This document shows positions 23,555-35,788 of a DNA stretch of 64,000 nucleotides, one piece after another. Both the position numbers and the translations under genes were made by a program. A model generated the notes under the pieces. It did no database searches, was not told the origin of the DNA, and saw only the letters and a list, made by a program, of their open reading frames with translations. Position 1 is the first letter of the stretch. The number at the start of each line of letters is the position of its first letter. The stretch spans positions 1 to 64,000 of the forward strand of contig CABYYA010000001.1 of the NCBI GenBank assembly GCA_902523125.1, in the 5' to 3' direction. This DNA comes from an uncultured Pelagibacteraceae bacterium. Lineage in GTDB: Bacteria > Pseudomonadota > Alphaproteobacteria > Pelagibacterales > Pelagibacteraceae.

Positions 23555-26500
23555 ATGAAAAAAGAACTAACAGACTTATTCAAAAATTCTGAGATATCTG
23601 AAGCTCAAAATTTTAATAGCATCAAAATTTCATTAGCTAGCCCAGAGAAAATAAAATCCTGGACATATGGTGAAATAAAAAAACCTGAGACCATAAACTA
23701 CAGAACTTTCAGACCAGAAAAAGATGGATTATTTTGTGCAAGAATATTTGGTCCTATCAAGGATTATGAATGTTTGTGTGGAAAATATAAAAGAATGAAA
23801 TTCAGAGGTATAATTTGCGAAAAATGCGGAGTTGAAGTTACAAAATCAAATGTTCGTAGAGAGAGAATGGGTCATATTAATCTAGCTACTCCAGTTGCCC
23901 ATATTTGGTTTTTGAAGTCATTACCCAGTCGAATAGCTTTAGCAGTTGATATGAAGTTGAAAGAAATTGAAAGAGTACTTTACTTTGAAAATTTTATTGT
24001 AATTGAACCTGGCTTAACTGGATTAAAAAAAAATCAACTTTTAAATGAGGAAGAGTTAGCAAAATATCAAGATGAGTTTGGTGAGGAAGCTTTTTTTGCC
24101 GGAATAGGAGCCGAAGCAGTTTTAGAAATGCTTAAGAATCTTGATTTAGAATTAGAAAAGAAAAATTTAGTTAGTTTCATTAAAGAGACAAAATCAAAAG
24201 TTAATGAGGAAAGAGCTATTAAAAGGTTAAAATTAATAGAATCTTTTATTGATACAGGTCAAAAACCAGAGTGGATGATCATGACAGTCGTTCCCGTAAT
24301 ACCACCTGAACTTAGACCTTTAGTTCCTTTGGATGGTGGTAGATTTGCTACTTCAGATTTAAATGATTTATACAGAAGAGTTATCAACAGAAATAATCGT
24401 TTAAAAAGATTAATGGATCTAAAAGCTCCTGACATTATTGTGAGAAATGAAAAAAGAATGTTACAAGAATCTGTTGATGCATTATTTGATAATGGTCGAA
24501 GAGGAAGAGTGATCACTGGTACTGGTAAGAGACCATTAAAATCTTTAGCAGAAATGTTAAAAGGTAAGCAAGGTAGATTTAGACAAAATCTTTTAGGAAA
24601 GCGTGTAGATTACTCTGGTAGATCTGTAATTGTTGTTGGGCCTGATTTAAAATTACACGAGTGTGGACTACCAAAAAAAATGGCATTAGAATTATTTAAA
24701 CCATTTTTATATGCGAGATTAAATAAACTAGGATTAGCCTCAACAATCAAACAAGCAAAAAAACTGGTTGAAAAAGAAACTAATGCTGTATGGGACGCTC
24801 TAGAGCTAATTGTAAGAGAACACCCAGTTTTATTGAATAGAGCTCCAACTCTACATAGATTAGGAGTTCAAGCTTTTGAACCTAAATTGATAGAGGGAGA
24901 TGCTATTGAGCTACACCCATTAACATGTGCAGCCTTTAATGCTGATTTTGATGGAGATCAGATGGCAGTTCACGTTCCATTAAGTTTAGAAGCCCAATTA
25001 GAGGCAAGAATATTGATGCTATCAACAAATAATATTTTATCACCATCAAATGGTAAACCAATCATAGTTCCAAGTCAGGATATGATTTTAGGAATTTATT
25101 ATTTATCACAAGAGCCATTAACTGATAAACCAGCAGGATATTTTACAAATGCAGATCAAATAGAATTTGCTTTATCCTCAGGACAATTAAAAGTTCATAG
25201 TACAATTATATCAAGATTTGAAACAATTGATGAGAATGGAAATAAGAAGTTTGAAAAATACACATCAACAGCGGGTAGATTTTTATTAGCAAACTTGTTA
25301 CCAAAAAACAAAGACATTAAATTTTCATTGGTAGACAGATTACTACCAAAAAAAGTTGTTTCTGAAGTAATAGACATAGTTTTTAGATTCTGCGGTCAGA
25401 AAACAACTGTTATTTTTTGTGATAAATTAAAGGATTTAGGTTTTAAACATGCATTTAAAGCTGGAATTTCTTTTGGTAAGGACGACTTAGTTATACCGGA
25501 GAGCAAAACTCAATTAATAGATGATACAAAAAAATTGATTTCAGATTATGAGACTCAATATGCTGAAGGTCTTATTACTAGAGGTGAAAAATACAATAAA
25601 GTTGTTGATGCCTGGTCAAAATGTACTGATCGTGTAGCCGGTGAGATGATGAAAGGTATTTCAGCAACTGAAAAAACTTCAGATGGCTTAAAAATTAATT
25701 CAGTATTTATGATGGCTGACAGTGGTGCAAGAGGTTCAGCTGCTCAAATGAAACAATTAGCTGGTATGAGAGGTCTAATTGCAAAACCTTCTGGTGAGAT
25801 TATTGAAAGTCCAATAACTTCAAATTTTAAAGAGGGATTAACTGCTCTTGAATACTTTAATTCTACTCACGGAGCTAGAAAAGGTCTAGCTGACACAGCA
25901 TTAAAAACAGCAAGCTCAGGATATTTAACTAGAAGATTGTGTGATGTTGCACAAGATCTAACAATTACAAAGCAAAATTGTGACAATCCAGGATTTATTG
26001 AACTCTCAGAAATTTTAGAGGGTGGAAACGTTGTGGTAAGTCTATCTGAAAGATCTCTAGGTCGAGTGACAGCGTCAGATGTTAAACATCCTTTAACAGG
26101 TGAAATAATAATCAAAAAATCAACTATGATCGATGAAGCTGGATGTGATAAAATTGACTCTGCAGGAATTAAATCGCTTAAAGTTTTTTCAGTAATGACA
26201 TGTAGTTCAAAAGAAGGTGTTTGTGCTACCTGTTATGGTAGAGATTTATCTAGAGGTAAAATGGTACATGTAGGTGAAGCAATTGGAATGATTTCGGCAC
26301 AATCAATTGGTGAACCTGGAACTCAATTAACAATGAGAACTTTCCACGTCGGTGGAACTGCTTCAGTAAAACAAGACTCACAAATAGTAAGTAAAAATGA
26401 GGGAACTTTAAAAATCTTGAACTCAAACATTCTAGAAGACTCTAAAAAGAACCTGATAGTAATGGGACGTAATACTCAACTTTCTATCGAGGATGATAAT

Positions 26501-27718
26501 GGAGTACAAATTGCAGTTTATAAAGTTGCATACGGATCGAGACTATTTTTTAAAAATGGTGACAAAGTAAAAGCAAATACCAAAATTTGTGAATGGGATC
26601 CTTATACTACGCCTGTTATTGCTGAGAAAAGTGGTATTTCAAGTTATGTAGATTTAATTGATGGTGTTTCAATTCAAGAAACTACAGATGATGCCACAGG
26701 AATATCATCTAAATCCGTAATAGATTGGAGAGCACAATCCAAAAGTAATGATTTAAAACCAAGAATCACTCTTAGAGATGAAAAAGGTAATGTAATTAAA
26801 AAAGCAGATGATAATGAAGCAAGATATTATCTCGTTCCAGACTCTATTTTATCAGTTAAAGATGGACAAAAAGTTTCTGCAGGAGATGTAATAGCTAGAC
26901 TTCCAAAAGAAACAACGAAAACAAAAGATATTACCGGTGGACTACCAAGAGTTGCTGAATTATTTGAAGCAAGAAAAGCAAAGGATAGTGCAATTATTGC
27001 AGAAAATGATGGACAAGTCATTTTTGGAAAAGAAGTAAGAGGCAAACAAAGAATTTCAATTGTTCCAGAAGATGGAAATGAACCATCAAATTATTTAATT
27101 CCTAAAGGCAAACATATTAACTTTAACCAAGGCGAAAAAATTAAAAAAGGTGAATATCTTCTTGATGGTCAGCCTTTACCACATGATATTTTAAGAATTA
27201 TGGGCATAAAAGAATTAACGGAGTATTTTGTTAATCAGGTTCAGGAAGTTTACAGACTACAAGGTGTTATCATAAATGATAAACATATCGAAACTATTTT
27301 AAGACAAATGTTAAAAAAAGTAGAAGTGAAATCTTCAGGGGACTCATCTTATTTACCAGGAGAAATTGTTGATAGAATAAAATTTGATAACATGAATGAA
27401 AAACTTAAATCAGAAAACAAAACACCAGCAATAGGTGAAAGAGTTTTAATGGGTATAACAAAGGCTTCTTTACAAACGGAGTCATTTATTTCTGCTGCTT
27501 CATTCCAAGAAACTACAAGAGTTTTAACAGATGCTGCAATTAAAGGTAAAATTGACCCATTAAATGGATTAAAAGAGAATGTAATCGTTGGTAGATTGGT
27601 ACCTGCTGGAACAGGTAATATCAAAAATAGATGGAATAAAAAAGCACTCGATGATGATAACAAATTCTTATCTGAACAAGAAAAGATTGAAGCCTCAGAA
27701 ACCCAAGCAAATCAATAG
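23555..27718 (+). CDS. rpoC: DNA-directed RNA polymerase subunit beta'
   Basis: RpoC (1387 aa) carries the catalytic magnesium site [12 protein letters not shown] near residue 460. The N-terminal zinc ribbon ([20 protein letters not shown]), the second zinc site ([13 protein letters not shown]), the trigger-loop region ([18 protein letters not shown]) and the C-terminal [15 protein letters not shown] are present, so all modules are complete. The track opens at a TTG overlapping the rpoB stop; the ATG at 23555, 2 bp after rpoB, gives the usual MKKELTDLF start. Confidence 0.98.
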   Translation: MKKELTDLFKNSEISEAQNFNSIKISLASPEKIKSWTYGEIKKPETINYRTFRPEKDGLFCARIFGPIKDYECLCGKYKRMKFRGIICEKCGVEVTKSNVRRERMGHINLATPVAHIWFLKSLPSRIALAVDMKLKEIERVLYFENFIVIEPGLTGLKKNQLLNEEELAKYQDEFGEEAFFAGIGAEAVLEMLKNLDLELEKKNLVSFIKETKSKVNEERAIKRLKLIESFIDTGQKPEWMIMTVVPVIPPELRPLVPLDGGRFATSDLNDLYRRVINRNNRLKRLMDLKAPDIIVRNEKRMLQESVDALFDNGRRGRVITGTGKRPLKSLAEMLKGKQGRFRQNLLGKRVDYSGRSVIVVGPDLKLHECGLPKKMALELFKPFLYARLNKLGLASTIKQAKKLVEKETNAVWDALELIVREHPVLLNRAPTLHRLGVQAFEPKLIEGDAIELHPLTCAAFNADFDGDQMAVHVPLSLEAQLEARILMLSTNNILSPSNGKPIIVPSQDMILGIYYLSQEPLTDKPAGYFTNADQIEFALSSGQLKVHSTIISRFETIDENGNKKFEKYTSTAGRFLLANLLPKNKDIKFSLVDRLLPKKVVSEVIDIVFRFCGQKTTVIFCDKLKDLGFKHAFKAGISFGKDDLVIPESKTQLIDDTKKLISDYETQYAEGLITRGEKYNKVVDAWSKCTDRVAGEMMKGISATEKTSDGLKINSVFMMADSGARGSAAQMKQLAGMRGLIAKPSGEIIESPITSNFKEGLTALEYFNSTHGARKGLADTALKTASSGYLTRRLCDVAQDLTITKQNCDNPGFIELSEILEGGNVVVSLSERSLGRVTASDVKHPLTGEIIIKKSTMIDEAGCDKIDSAGIKSLKVFSVMTCSSKEGVCATCYGRDLSRGKMVHVGEAIGMISAQSIGEPGTQLTMRTFHVGGTASVKQDSQIVSKNEGTLKILNSNILEDSKKNLIVMGRNTQLSIEDDNGVQIAVYKVAYGSRLFFKNGDKVKANTKICEWDPYTTPVIAEKSGISSYVDLIDGVSIQETTDDATGISSKSVIDWRAQSKSNDLKPRITLRDEKGNVIKKADDNEARYYLVPDSILSVKDGQKVSAGDVIARLPKETTKTKDITGGLPRVAELFEARKAKDSAIIAENDGQVIFGKEVRGKQRISIVPEDGNEPSNYLIPKGKHINFNQGEKIKKGEYLLDGQPLPHDILRIMGIKELTEYFVNQVQEVYRLQGVIINDKHIETILRQMLKKVEVKSSGDSSYLPGEIVDRIKFDNMNEKLKSENKTPAIGERVLMGITKASLQTESFISAASFQETTRVLTDAAIKGKIDPLNGLKENVIVGRLVPAGTGNIKNRWNKKALDDDNKFLSEQEKIEASETQANQ

Positions 27719-27747
27719 AAAAAACTGACTTAAACTACAGGTTTTGT

Positions 27748-27775
27748 TTGACAAAGTTCAATTAATAAGTATTTT
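27748..27775 (+). promoter_or_regulatory. candidate promoter in the rpoC-rpsL gap
   Basis: The 161-bp gap before rpsL is the largest in the ribosomal cluster and so the likely start of the str-operon transcript. TTGACA (27748-27753) is a perfect -35 box with only a fair -10 (TATTTT, 16-bp spacer). A perfect TATAAT at 27859 lies close to the rpsL start but has a poorly spaced TTGACC (21 bp). Which one is used cannot be decided by eye. Confidence 0.3.
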
Positions 27776-27879
27776 GGCGATATTTTTGGTTGGAATGTGG
27801 TACTAATCGAATGTACTAAACGCTGCCATAATTGACCTGTCAGTTATTTCATCAAAAATATAATTAATTTAATAATTTT

Positions 27880-28251
27880 ATGCCAACAATTAACCAGTTG
27901 TTAAAAAAAAAAAGAGTTAAACAAGTTAAGAGGAATAAAGTTCCTGCTTTACAAAAACAACCTTTGAAAAGAGGTGTTTGTGTTAAGGTTTATACAACTA
28001 CACCAAAAAAACCTAATTCAGCTTTAAGAAAAGTTGCACGAGTAAGGTTATCTAATGGTTTTGAAGTTACAGCATATATACCAGGCGAAGGTCATAATCT
28101 GCAAGAGCACTCAGTTGTTTTAATAAGAGGTGGAAGAGTCAAGGATCTACCTGGTGTGAGGTATCACATATTAAGAGGAAATCTTGATACCCAAGGAGTT
28201 GCAAATAGAAAAAAAAGAAGATCTTTGTATGGAACCAAAAAGGGTAAATAA
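27880..28251 (+). CDS. rpsL: 30S ribosomal protein S12
   Basis: S12 (123 aa) sits at the decoding centre. [18 protein letters not shown] and [10 protein letters not shown] are intact; lysines at the two classical streptomycin positions are retained, predicting the sensitive form. It heads the rpsL-rpsG-fusA unit. Confidence 0.98.
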   Translation: MPTINQLLKKKRVKQVKRNKVPALQKQPLKRGVCVKVYTTTPKKPNSALRKVARVRLSNGFEVTAYIPGEGHNLQEHSVVLIRGGRVKDLPGVRYHILRGNLDTQGVANRKKRRSLYGTKKGK

Positions 28252-28253
28252 AA

Positions 28254-28724
28254 ATGTCTAGAAAAAAATCACAACCCAAAAAAGACATAGTTCCAGACCC
28301 AAAATTTAATTCAACTATTATTCCTAAATTAATAAATAACTTAATGTACGATGGTAAAAGAGGTATAGCCTCGAAAATTGTTTACGATGCTATAGAAAAA
28401 ATTAAAACTAAATCAAAAGATGAACCTATAAATATTTTTAATGAGGCGATTAATAATATTAAACCGACTGTTGAAGTTAGATCTAGAAGAGTTGGTGGAG
28501 CAACTTATCAAGTTCCAGTTGAAGTAAAAAACAAAAGAGCCCAAGCTTTAGCGATCAGATGGTTAATAGACTCTGCAAGAAAAAGAAAAGATAAAGATAT
28601 GTCTGACAAGATTTTTAATGAACTTTATGATGCCTATGAAAAAAAAGGAGCTGCAGTCAAAAAAAAAGAGGATGTTCATAAAATGGCAGAGTCAAATAAA
28701 GCATTTGCACATTTTAGGTGGTAA
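28254..28724 (+). CDS. rpsG: 30S ribosomal protein S7
   Basis: S7 (156 aa) nucleates assembly of the 30S head and contacts E-site tRNA. VRSRRVGGATYQVPVEV and ALAIRWLIDSARKR are the family signature, and the HKMAESNKAFAHFRW end matches standard length. It lies 2 bp after rpsL and 6 bp before fusA. Confidence 0.98.
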   Translation: MSRKKSQPKKDIVPDPKFNSTIIPKLINNLMYDGKRGIASKIVYDAIEKIKTKSKDEPINIFNEAINNIKPTVEVRSRRVGGATYQVPVEVKNKRAQALAIRWLIDSARKRKDKDMSDKIFNELYDAYEKKGAAVKKKEDVHKMAESNKAFAHFRW

Positions 28725-28730
28725 ATAATT

Positions 28731-30809
28731 ATGTCTAGAACTCATACTTTAGATAAATATAGAAATATTGGTATCATGGCCCATATTGATGCTGGAAAAA
28801 CCACTACGACAGAACGAATTTTATATTATACAGGAAAAAGTCATAAAATTGGAGAAGTTCATGATGGTGCTGCAACTATGGACTGGATGGAACAAGAACA
28901 AGAAAGAGGTATCACAATTACATCAGCCGCAACAACTTGCTTTTGGCAAGATCATAGAATAAATATCATTGATACTCCTGGACACGTTGATTTTACTATT
29001 GAAGTTGAGAGATCTCTTAAAGTTTTAGATGGAGCTGTAGCGGTTTTTGATGGTGTTGCAGGTGTTGAACCTCAGTCAGAAACTGTTTGGAGACAAGCAG
29101 ATAAATATAAAGTTCCAAGAATTTGTTTTGTGAACAAATTAGACAGAACAGGAGCTGATTTTTTTAGATGTGTGGATATGATAAGAGATAGATTAGGTGC
29201 AAAACCATTGGTTATCCAAGTTCCTATAGGTATAGAAGCGTCTTTAACAGGTGTTGTTGACTTAGTAAAAATGAAAGCTCAAGTTTGGAAAAATGAAGCT
29301 TTAGGTGCGGAGTGGGAGTACAAAGACATACCTGCCGATTTAAAAGATATTTCTGAAAAATATAGAACAGAACTAGTTGAAGTAGCTGTTGAACAGGACG
29401 AAAAATTAATGGAGTCGTACTTAAATGGAGAGGAAATAAAAGAGGAAGATTTAGTAAAATGTATAAGAAAAGGCACATTAAATTTTGATTTTGTGCCGGT
29501 TATGACTGGATCAGCTTTTAAAAATAAAGGTGTACAACCTTTATTAGATGCTGTTGTCAATTATTTACCGAGTCCAGTTGATATTGGTTCAATTAAAGGA
29601 ACTAAATTAGGTAGCGAAGATGAGATGGATATGAAATTTGAAGATAGTGCACCATTTTCAGCTTTAGCTTTCAAGGTTGCAAATGATCCGTTTGTCGGGT
29701 CATTAACTTTTATAAGAATTTATTCTGGGACTATTAAAACTGGAACTGCTGTTTATAACTCATCAAAAGAGAAAGAGGAAAGAGTTGGAAGAATGTTGTT
29801 GATGCATGCCAACTCAAGAGAAGATATTAAAGAAGCTAATGCTGGTGACATTGTAGCTTTGGCTGGTTTAAAGAATACGATTACCGGACACACTTTATGT
29901 GATAAAGAAAATAGCATTCTTTTAGAACCTATGGAATTTCCAGATCCTGTAATTGAAATTGCAGTTGAACCTAAAACTAAGGCCGATCAAGAAAAAATGG
30001 GTGAGGCTTTAGGAAGACTTGCTAAAGAAGATCCTTCTTTCAGAGTGACCTCAGATGAGGAGTCAGGTCAAACAATTATTAAAGGTATGGGTGAATTACA
30101 TTTAGACATCATTGTGGATAGAATGAAACGAGAATTTAAAGTAGAGGCAAATGTTGGAGCCCCTCAAGTTGCATATAGAGAAACAATAGAAAATTCATCA
30201 GAAGTCGAATACACACATAAAAAACAAAGTGGTGGTGCTGGACAATTCGCTAAAGTTAAATTGTTAGTAGAACCACAAGAGCCTGGAAAAGGAAGAGAAG
30301 TTGAAAGTAAAATTAAGGGAGGAGCTATTCCTAAAGAATTTATTCCAGGAGTTGAAAAAGGAATTGAAACAGTTTCAGATGGTGGAATTCTCGCCGGATT
30401 TCCTATGATAGATTACAAAGTAACCATTTTAGATGGACTACACCACGATGTAGACTCTAGTGTGTTAGCTTTTGAATTAGCAAGTAGGGCTTGTTTTAAA
30501 GAAGCATGTACAAAAGGTGGATTGAAGCTTTTAGAGCCAGTTATGAGAGTGGAAGTTGTAACACCTGAGGATTACATGGGTGATGTAATTGGTGACTTAA
30601 ATAGTAGAAGGGGCCAAATTAGCACTCAAGAGCAAAGAGGTAATGCTACAGTTATTACTGCAATGGTCCCATTAGCAAACATGTTTGGATACATCAATAG
30701 CTTAAGATCAATGTCTCAGGGTAGAGCTCAGTATTCAATGTTTTTTAATCATTACTCAAAAGTTCCTCAAAATGTTCAGGATGAAGTAACCAAAAAAATT
30801 GCAGGTTAA
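28731..30809 (+). CDS. fusA: translation elongation factor G
   Basis: EF-G (692 aa) drives translocation on the ribosome. P-loop [15 protein letters not shown], switch [18 protein letters not shown] and the domain IV tip region ([13 protein letters not shown]) are present, with all five domains. Instead of a second tuf, rpsJ follows almost directly. Confidence 0.98.
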   Translation: MSRTHTLDKYRNIGIMAHIDAGKTTTTERILYYTGKSHKIGEVHDGAATMDWMEQEQERGITITSAATTCFWQDHRINIIDTPGHVDFTIEVERSLKVLDGAVAVFDGVAGVEPQSETVWRQADKYKVPRICFVNKLDRTGADFFRCVDMIRDRLGAKPLVIQVPIGIEASLTGVVDLVKMKAQVWKNEALGAEWEYKDIPADLKDISEKYRTELVEVAVEQDEKLMESYLNGEEIKEEDLVKCIRKGTLNFDFVPVMTGSAFKNKGVQPLLDAVVNYLPSPVDIGSIKGTKLGSEDEMDMKFEDSAPFSALAFKVANDPFVGSLTFIRIYSGTIKTGTAVYNSSKEKEERVGRMLLMHANSREDIKEANAGDIVALAGLKNTITGHTLCDKENSILLEPMEFPDPVIEIAVEPKTKADQEKMGEALGRLAKEDPSFRVTSDEESGQTIIKGMGELHLDIIVDRMKREFKVEANVGAPQVAYRETIENSSEVEYTHKKQSGGAGQFAKVKLLVEPQEPGKGREVESKIKGGAIPKEFIPGVEKGIETVSDGGILAGFPMIDYKVTILDGLHHDVDSSVLAFELASRACFKEACTKGGLKLLEPVMRVEVVTPEDYMGDVIGDLNSRRGQISTQEQRGNATVITAMVPLANMFGYINSLRSMSQGRAQYSMFFNHYSKVPQNVQDEVTKKIAG

Positions 30810-30810
30810 T

Positions 30811-31119
30811 ATGGAAAAACAAAATATAAGAATTAAACTTAGAGCATACGACAACAAAGTACTAGATGCATCAACTGAAGAAATAGTCAATACCGTTAAA
30901 AGAACTGGAGCAACTATCAGAGGTCCGATACCTTTACCGACTAAAATCGAGAGATATACAGTTTTAAGATCACCTCACATCGATAAAAAAAGTAGAGAGC
31001 AATTTGAGTCGAGAACACATAAAAGATTAATAGACATAGTTGAACCAACGCCACAAACCGTTGAAGCATTGATGAAATTAGATTTAGCATCAGGCGTTGA
31101 TGTGGAGATTAAAATTTAA
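30811..31119 (+). CDS. rpsJ: 30S ribosomal protein S10
   Basis: S10 (102 aa) is in the 30S head and, with NusB, takes part in antitermination. [11 protein letters not shown]-like start ([15 protein letters not shown]), [30 protein letters not shown] region and the VDVEIKI end are typical. The track frame begins four codons upstream inside fusA; the ATG at 30811, just after the fusA stop, gives the family start [10 protein letters not shown]. It heads the S10-type cluster. Confidence 0.97.
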   Translation: MEKQNIRIKLRAYDNKVLDASTEEIVNTVKRTGATIRGPIPLPTKIERYTVLRSPHIDKKSREQFESRTHKRLIDIVEPTPQTVEALMKLDLASGVDVEIKI

Positions 31120-31121
31120 TT

Positions 31122-31832
31122 ATGAGAGATATAGCTTTAATAGGAAAAAAAATTGGAATGACAAGAGAGTTTTATAAAACGGGTCAGTCAGTGCCTGTAA
31201 CTGTTCTTAAGATGGAAAAAGCTAGAGTTATTCAAGTAATTGATGGTGAAAAAAGAGGTTATAAGGCTGTTCAATTGGGATATGGAAAAATTAAAAATTC
31301 AAAACTTACCAAAGCAATGAAAGGTTATTTTACTAAAAAAAATACTGAAGCAAAAAAGAGATTGAAAGAATTCAGAGTTGAAAATATTGAAAATTTTAAA
31401 GAGGGAAATGAGTTTGGTCTTGAAATATTTAAGGATTTAAAATTTGTAGATACGAAATCAAAGACGATAGGTAAGGGTTTTGCTGGTGCTATGAAAAGAC
31501 ATAATTTTGGTGGTTTAAGAGCTACTCATGGAGTTTCAATTTCACATAGATCTCATGGTTCTACTGGACAAAGACAAGATCCTGGCAAGGTTTTTAAAGG
31601 AAAAAAAATGGCTGGACACATGGGAGACAAATTAAGAACTATGCAAAATATCGAAATTATAAAAACTGATTTAGAAAATGAACTACTTTATCTTAAAGGC
31701 TCAATACCAGGCTCAAAAAATTCAGAAGTTATTGTCAAAGGTTCTGTCAAAAATATAAGTAAATTAACAATTGACGAAAAAATTAAAGCTGCTGAGCAAG
31801 CTAAAAAAACACCAGATAAAAAGAAAAAATAA
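31122..31832 (+). CDS. rplC: 50S ribosomal protein L3
   Basis: L3 (236 aa) binds near the peptidyl-transferase centre. The start DIALIGKKIGMTREF and the conserved loop GSTGQRQDPGKVFKGKKMAGHMG (with the Gln methylated in E. coli) are present. The protein is longer than the usual 205-215 aa because of a charged tail after residue 205 (AEQAKKTPDKKKK). It overlaps rplD by 1 bp. Confidence 0.97.
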   Translation: MRDIALIGKKIGMTREFYKTGQSVPVTVLKMEKARVIQVIDGEKRGYKAVQLGYGKIKNSKLTKAMKGYFTKKNTEAKKRLKEFRVENIENFKEGNEFGLEIFKDLKFVDTKSKTIGKGFAGAMKRHNFGGLRATHGVSISHRSHGSTGQRQDPGKVFKGKKMAGHMGDKLRTMQNIEIIKTDLENELLYLKGSIPGSKNSEVIVKGSVKNISKLTIDEKIKAAEQAKKTPDKKKK

Positions 31833-32455
31833 TGAAATTAGATAAGCTAAATTTAGATGGAAAAAAAAGTTTTATAGAAGTTTTAGACAAAATTTTTTCA
31901 GCTAAAATAAACCATAAATTAGTAAGTAGTGTTCTATACAAAACTAATGCTAATTATAAGGGTAGAAAGGCGAAGACTAAGCAACAAAACGAAGTAGCAG
32001 GGCCAACTTCAAAAATTTATGCACAAAAAGGTACGGGTAATGCAAGACATGCTAGCAGAAAAGCTCCAATATTTGTTGGTGGTGGTATAGCACATGGACC
32101 AAAGGGACAATTAGCTTACAAAACAAGAAAATTAAATAAAAGTGAAAAAAAGCAGAGCATAGTCTCATTAATAAGTGAAAAAACTAAAAATAAAGATTTA
32201 TTCGTTCTTAATGATTTTAATAACCAAATAAAAAAAACTAAAGAAATGAATCTCATTCTTAAAAAGTTTGAAATCGTAGACGCTTTAATAATTCTTGATA
32301 AATCCTCAAAGGAAAAAGTAGAAAAATCAATAAGAAATATTCCTAACATAAAAGTTACAGACATAAATCACTTTAGTGCTTTTGATGTTATTAAATTTAA
32401 AAAAATAGTTTTTACAGAAAGTTCTGTAAAAGAGCTGGAGAAGAGATATGCCTAA
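31832..32455 (+). CDS. rplD: 50S ribosomal protein L4
   Basis: L4 (207 aa) lines the exit tunnel and in enterobacteria represses the S10 operon. The tunnel-loop motif KIYAQKGTGNARHASRKAPIFVGGG region is clear, followed by the globular half. Start and stop overlap rplC (1 bp) and rplW (8 bp), implying coupled translation. Confidence 0.96.
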   Translation: MKLDKLNLDGKKSFIEVLDKIFSAKINHKLVSSVLYKTNANYKGRKAKTKQQNEVAGPTSKIYAQKGTGNARHASRKAPIFVGGGIAHGPKGQLAYKTRKLNKSEKKQSIVSLISEKTKNKDLFVLNDFNNQIKKTKEMNLILKKFEIVDALIILDKSSKEKVEKSIRNIPNIKVTDINHFSAFDVIKFKKIVFTESSVKELEKRYA

Positions 32456-32750
32456 GATAGAAAAAATTCATTTATATGATAAAATTTTGTCACCTTTATT
32501 GACAGAAAAATCTACTAATTTATCTGGAGAAAACAAAATAGTTTTTAAAGTACGTAGTAGTGCTAACAAAAAAAATCTTAAAAACAATATTGAAAAGATT
32601 TTCAAGGTAAACGTAACAAAAATTAATATTATTAATAAACAAAATAGAACAAAATTTACCAGAGGAAGAAAAGTGAAAGTCTCAGGTTTTAAAAAAGCAA
32701 TAATTACACTTAAAAAGGGTCAGAGCATTGATCTAACAACAGGAATTTAA
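32448..32750 (+). CDS. rplW: 50S ribosomal protein L23
   Basis: L23 (100 aa) sits at the tunnel exit and docks trigger factor and SRP. It shows YDKILSPLLTEKSTNL, the central VNVTKINIINKQNRTKFTRGRK loop and the GFKKAIITLKKGQSIDL end. It overlaps both rplD and rplB. Confidence 0.96.
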   Translation: MPKIEKIHLYDKILSPLLTEKSTNLSGENKIVFKVRSSANKKNLKNNIEKIFKVNVTKINIINKQNRTKFTRGRKVKVSGFKKAIITLKKGQSIDLTTGI

Positions 32751-33589
32751 TGGCATTAAAAACTTTTAAACCATATACAAAATCTACCAGAGGGACAATT
32801 CTAGTTGATAGAACTGATCTTTGGAAAGGAAAACCTTTTAAGTCATTAGTTTCACCCAAAAATTCAATGAAAGGAAGAAATAATAATGGTCATATAACTT
32901 CAATAAATCGAGCTGGTGGTCACAAAAAGATGTACAGACATATAGATTTTTATAGAAAAAAATTTGATGCACCTGCTACTGTCGAGAGAATAGAATATGA
33001 TCCAAATCGATCTTGTTACATAATGTTAGTAAAATTTGAGGATAATTCTCATGCTTATTATTTGGCTCCACAAAAAATTAAAATTGGTGACAAAGTTGAA
33101 AATGGTTCCAAAAAAGAGATAAAAGTTGGCAACTGCATGCCCTTACAAGATATCCCAGTTGGCATAGACATTCACAATGTAGAAATACAGCCAGGTGGAG
33201 GTGGTAAAATAGCAAGATCAGCTGGAACATCTGTTACTATTAGCGGGTTAGATGGTAATTATAGTCTAATAAAATTAGCATCTGGTGAGGTAAGAAAAAT
33301 TGACTCAAGATCTTTAGCCACAATTGGTGTCTTAAGCAATCCAGATCAAAAAAATATAAAGATAGGAAAAGCTGGAAGATCAAGATGGTTAGGAAGAAGA
33401 CCACACACAAGAGGTGTAGTTAAAAATCCTGTTGATCACCCACATGGAGGTGGAGAAGGAAAAAGTGCAGGTGGAAGACATCCAGTTTCTCCAAAAGGTC
33501 AATCAGCCAAAGGATTAAAAACAAGAGATAATAAACGAACAGATAAATTTATTGTGAAGAGAAGAAACAAAAGAAAGGATACCAAATAA
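32750..33589 (+). CDS. rplB: 50S ribosomal protein L2
   Basis: L2 (279 aa) supports the peptidyl-transferase centre and subunit joining. [32 protein letters not shown] and the nearly invariant [20 protein letters not shown] segment with its key histidine are present. Complete, standard length. Confidence 0.98.
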   Translation: MALKTFKPYTKSTRGTILVDRTDLWKGKPFKSLVSPKNSMKGRNNNGHITSINRAGGHKKMYRHIDFYRKKFDAPATVERIEYDPNRSCYIMLVKFEDNSHAYYLAPQKIKIGDKVENGSKKEIKVGNCMPLQDIPVGIDIHNVEIQPGGGGKIARSAGTSVTISGLDGNYSLIKLASGEVRKIDSRSLATIGVLSNPDQKNIKIGKAGRSRWLGRRPHTRGVVKNPVDHPHGGGEGKSAGGRHPVSPKGQSAKGLKTRDNKRTDKFIVKRRNKRKDTK

Positions 33590-33888
33590 TGGCTAGAGCG
33601 GTTTGGAAAGGTCCTTTTGTAGAGGAAAGTTTAATGAAAAAGGTCGATAAATATAAAATTGACCCTAAAAAAATTCCAATTAAAACTTGGTCAAGAAAAT
33701 CTACAATACTCCCAGATTTTGTTGGAGTGAGTTTTTTAATATATAACGGTAAAAAATTTATCCCAATAACCGTGTCAGAGGATATGGTTGGTCATAAATT
33801 AGGTGAGTTTGCACCTACAAGAACTTTCTTTGGACACACACCAGCAGACAAGAAAGCAAAACCTGCTGAAGCTGAGGTTAAAAAGTAA
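33589..33888 (+). CDS. rpsS: 30S ribosomal protein S19
   Basis: S19 (99 aa) lies in the 30S head near the A-site finger. [29 protein letters not shown] and [16 protein letters not shown] are family hallmarks. A short charged tail ([14 protein letters not shown]) extends the usual C-terminus. Confidence 0.97.
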   Translation: MARAVWKGPFVEESLMKKVDKYKIDPKKIPIKTWSRKSTILPDFVGVSFLIYNGKKFIPITVSEDMVGHKLGEFAPTRTFFGHTPADKKAKPAEAEVKK

Positions 33889-33891
33889 TCT

Positions 33892-34290
33892 ATGAGTAAA
33901 AAAAAGAAAACACAAAATAATAAAGATAAGCTTGTGAAATCAATCAACAATAATATTAGATCAAGCATAAGGAAGCTTAATCCAATTCTTAAAGGAATTG
34001 TGGGCAAAAAAGTAGATGTTGCTATAAGAGATTTAGAATTTTCAGAAAAAAGAATAACAAGAGATATTAGAAAAACAATTAGTTCAGCTGTTGCAAACGC
34101 TGAAAACAATTTTCAATATGATATTGATAAACTAGTTGTGAAAGAAGCCTATTGTGGAAAGAAAATTACAATGAAAAGATTTAGACCAAGAGCGAAAGGA
34201 AGAGCTGCACCAATATTAAAACCTTATTCAAGTGTAACAATAATATTATCTGAGATAAAAAAAACGGAGGGTCATGGGGCAAAAAGTTAA
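33892..34290 (+). CDS. rplV: 50S ribosomal protein L22
   Basis: L22 (132 aa) reaches into the exit tunnel. The core [49 protein letters not shown] is clear. The N-terminus has an extra lysine/asparagine-rich stretch of about 20 residues relative to E. coli. Its 3' end overlaps rpsC by 17 bp and contains the GGAGG ribosome-binding site for that gene. Confidence 0.96.
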   Translation: MSKKKKTQNNKDKLVKSINNNIRSSIRKLNPILKGIVGKKVDVAIRDLEFSEKRITRDIRKTISSAVANAENNFQYDIDKLVVKEAYCGKKITMKRFRPRAKGRAAPILKPYSSVTIILSEIKKTEGHGAKS

Positions 34291-34951
34291 TCCAGTTGGT
34301 TTTAGATTAGGTGTGAACAGAGGTTGGGACTCTGTTTGGTATGCTAAAAAAAAAGATTTTGGAAATTATCTTATCGAAGATTTTAGAATTAGAGAATACG
34401 TAAAAAAAAATGTAATTAACTCTGGTGTATCTAAAGTTATGATCGAAAGAACCTCAAATAAATGTTACGTAACTATTTATACTTCAAGACCTGGATTTGT
34501 AATTGGAAAAAAAGGAAGCGATATTGATAAAATTAAAAATAATCTTTCAAAGTTTACAAAGAATGAAGTTGCCTTAAATATTAAAGAGGTTAAAAAACCA
34601 GAGACAAATTCCTATTTAGTTGCTGAAAATATTGCACAACAACTAGTTAAAAGAATTTCTTATAGACGAGCTATGAAAAGAGCTATGCAATCATGTTTAA
34701 GACTAGGGGCAAAAGGAATTAAAGTCTCAATCAGTGGAAGATTAGGTGGTAATGAAATTGCAAGAACTGAATGGCTAAGAGATGGAAGTATACCATCTCA
34801 CACTTTAAGAGCAGACATAGATTATGCGGAGGCAGAAGCACTTACAACATACGGTATCATTGGTATAAAAGTTTGGATTTATAAAGGCGAGGTTTTTGCA
34901 AAAGAATTTAGCCAAGAAACTAATAAAGTAATTTCTAAAGAGGGTAAATAA
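34274..34951 (+). CDS. rpsC: 30S ribosomal protein S3
   Basis: S3 (225 aa) forms part of the mRNA entry channel with helicase activity. [19 protein letters not shown], the KH-domain motif [14 protein letters not shown], and the C-terminal [13 protein letters not shown] and [14 protein letters not shown] are intact. Start chosen at ATG 34274, which has a strong GGAGG upstream inside rplV. Confidence 0.98.
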   Translation: MGQKVNPVGFRLGVNRGWDSVWYAKKKDFGNYLIEDFRIREYVKKNVINSGVSKVMIERTSNKCYVTIYTSRPGFVIGKKGSDIDKIKNNLSKFTKNEVALNIKEVKKPETNSYLVAENIAQQLVKRISYRRAMKRAMQSCLRLGAKGIKVSISGRLGGNEIARTEWLRDGSIPSHTLRADIDYAEAEALTTYGIIGIKVWIYKGEVFAKEFSQETNKVISKEGK

Positions 34952-34955
34952 CATT

Positions 34956-35366
34956 ATGTTGCAACCAGTAAGAACTAAATGGAGAAAAGCTCACAAAGGA
35001 AGAATACATGGCAAAGCTTCAAGGGCTAATTTCATAAATTATGGAGCTTACGCGTTAAAAGCATTAACCCCTGAGAGAGTGACAGGCAAACAAATTGAAG
35101 CTGCAAGAGTAGCATTAACAAGACATATGAAAAGACAAGGAAGAGTTTGGACACGAGTGTTTCCTAATATTCCAGTGTCAAAAAAACCAATAGAAGTTCG
35201 TATGGGTAAAGGGAAAGGTTCTCCCGAATTTTATGCTTGTAGAGTAAAACCAGGTAGAATTTTATTTGAAGTTGATGGTGTTTCTGAACAAGTTGCTAAA
35301 GAAGCTTTATATAAAGCCTCGGCCAAGCTACCGATTAAAACAAAAACAATTAAAAGATTTTTATAA
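34956..35366 (+). CDS. rplP: 50S ribosomal protein L16
   Basis: L16 (136 aa) contacts A-site tRNA. The start [16 protein letters not shown], the [18 protein letters not shown] region, [20 protein letters not shown] and the C-terminal [14 protein letters not shown] are textbook. It lies 4 bp after rpsC and 1 bp before rpmC. Confidence 0.98.
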   Translation: MLQPVRTKWRKAHKGRIHGKASRANFINYGAYALKALTPERVTGKQIEAARVALTRHMKRQGRVWTRVFPNIPVSKKPIEVRMGKGKGSPEFYACRVKPGRILFEVDGVSEQVAKEALYKASAKLPIKTKTIKRFL

Positions 35367-35367
35367 A

Positions 35368-35559
35368 ATGAAAAAACAAGAGATAAAAAAATTATCTAAA
35401 GACGAAATTTTAAAGAACATTGACAAGCTTAAAAAAGACTTATTTAACTTTAGATTCCAAAAAGTTAACTCTCAAGTAACCAATCCATCTAAGATAGGTG
35501 AAACAAAAAAAACGATTGCAAGACTTAAAACTTCATTGAAAGGAAAAATTAATGCCTAA
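35368..35559 (+). CDS. rpmC: 50S ribosomal protein L29
   Basis: L29 (63 aa) is a two-helix protein at the tunnel exit. The track's 97-aa frame starts inside rplP; the ATG at 35368, just after the rplP stop, gives the proper [14 protein letters not shown] start. [29 protein letters not shown] is the family signature. It overlaps rpsQ by 8 bp. Confidence 0.96.
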   Translation: MKKQEIKKLSKDEILKNIDKLKKDLFNFRFQKVNSQVTNPSKIGETKKTIARLKTSLKGKINA

Positions 35560-35788
35560 AAAAATTTTAACAGGTGTAGTAGTTAGTGATAAGCCAAATA
35601 AAACTGTGACTGTATTGATTGAAAGGAAGTATTCTCATCCAGTATTCAAAAAAGTTATTAAAGTTAGAAAAAAATATAATGCTCATGACGAAAAAAATGC
35701 GTTTAAAGTAGGAGATAAAGTTTCAATTATAGAAAGCAAACCTTTTTCAAAAAATAAGAAATTTCAAGTTATGGAGAATTCAAAATAA
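35552..35788 (+). CDS. rpsQ: 30S ribosomal protein S17
   Basis: S17 (78 aa) is a primary 16S rRNA-binding protein. [39 protein letters not shown] and [17 protein letters not shown] match the OB-fold family. It ends with a 1-bp overlap into rplN. Confidence 0.97.
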   Translation: MPKKILTGVVVSDKPNKTVTVLIERKYSHPVFKKVIKVRKKYNAHDEKNAFKVGDKVSIIESKPFSKNKKFQVMENSK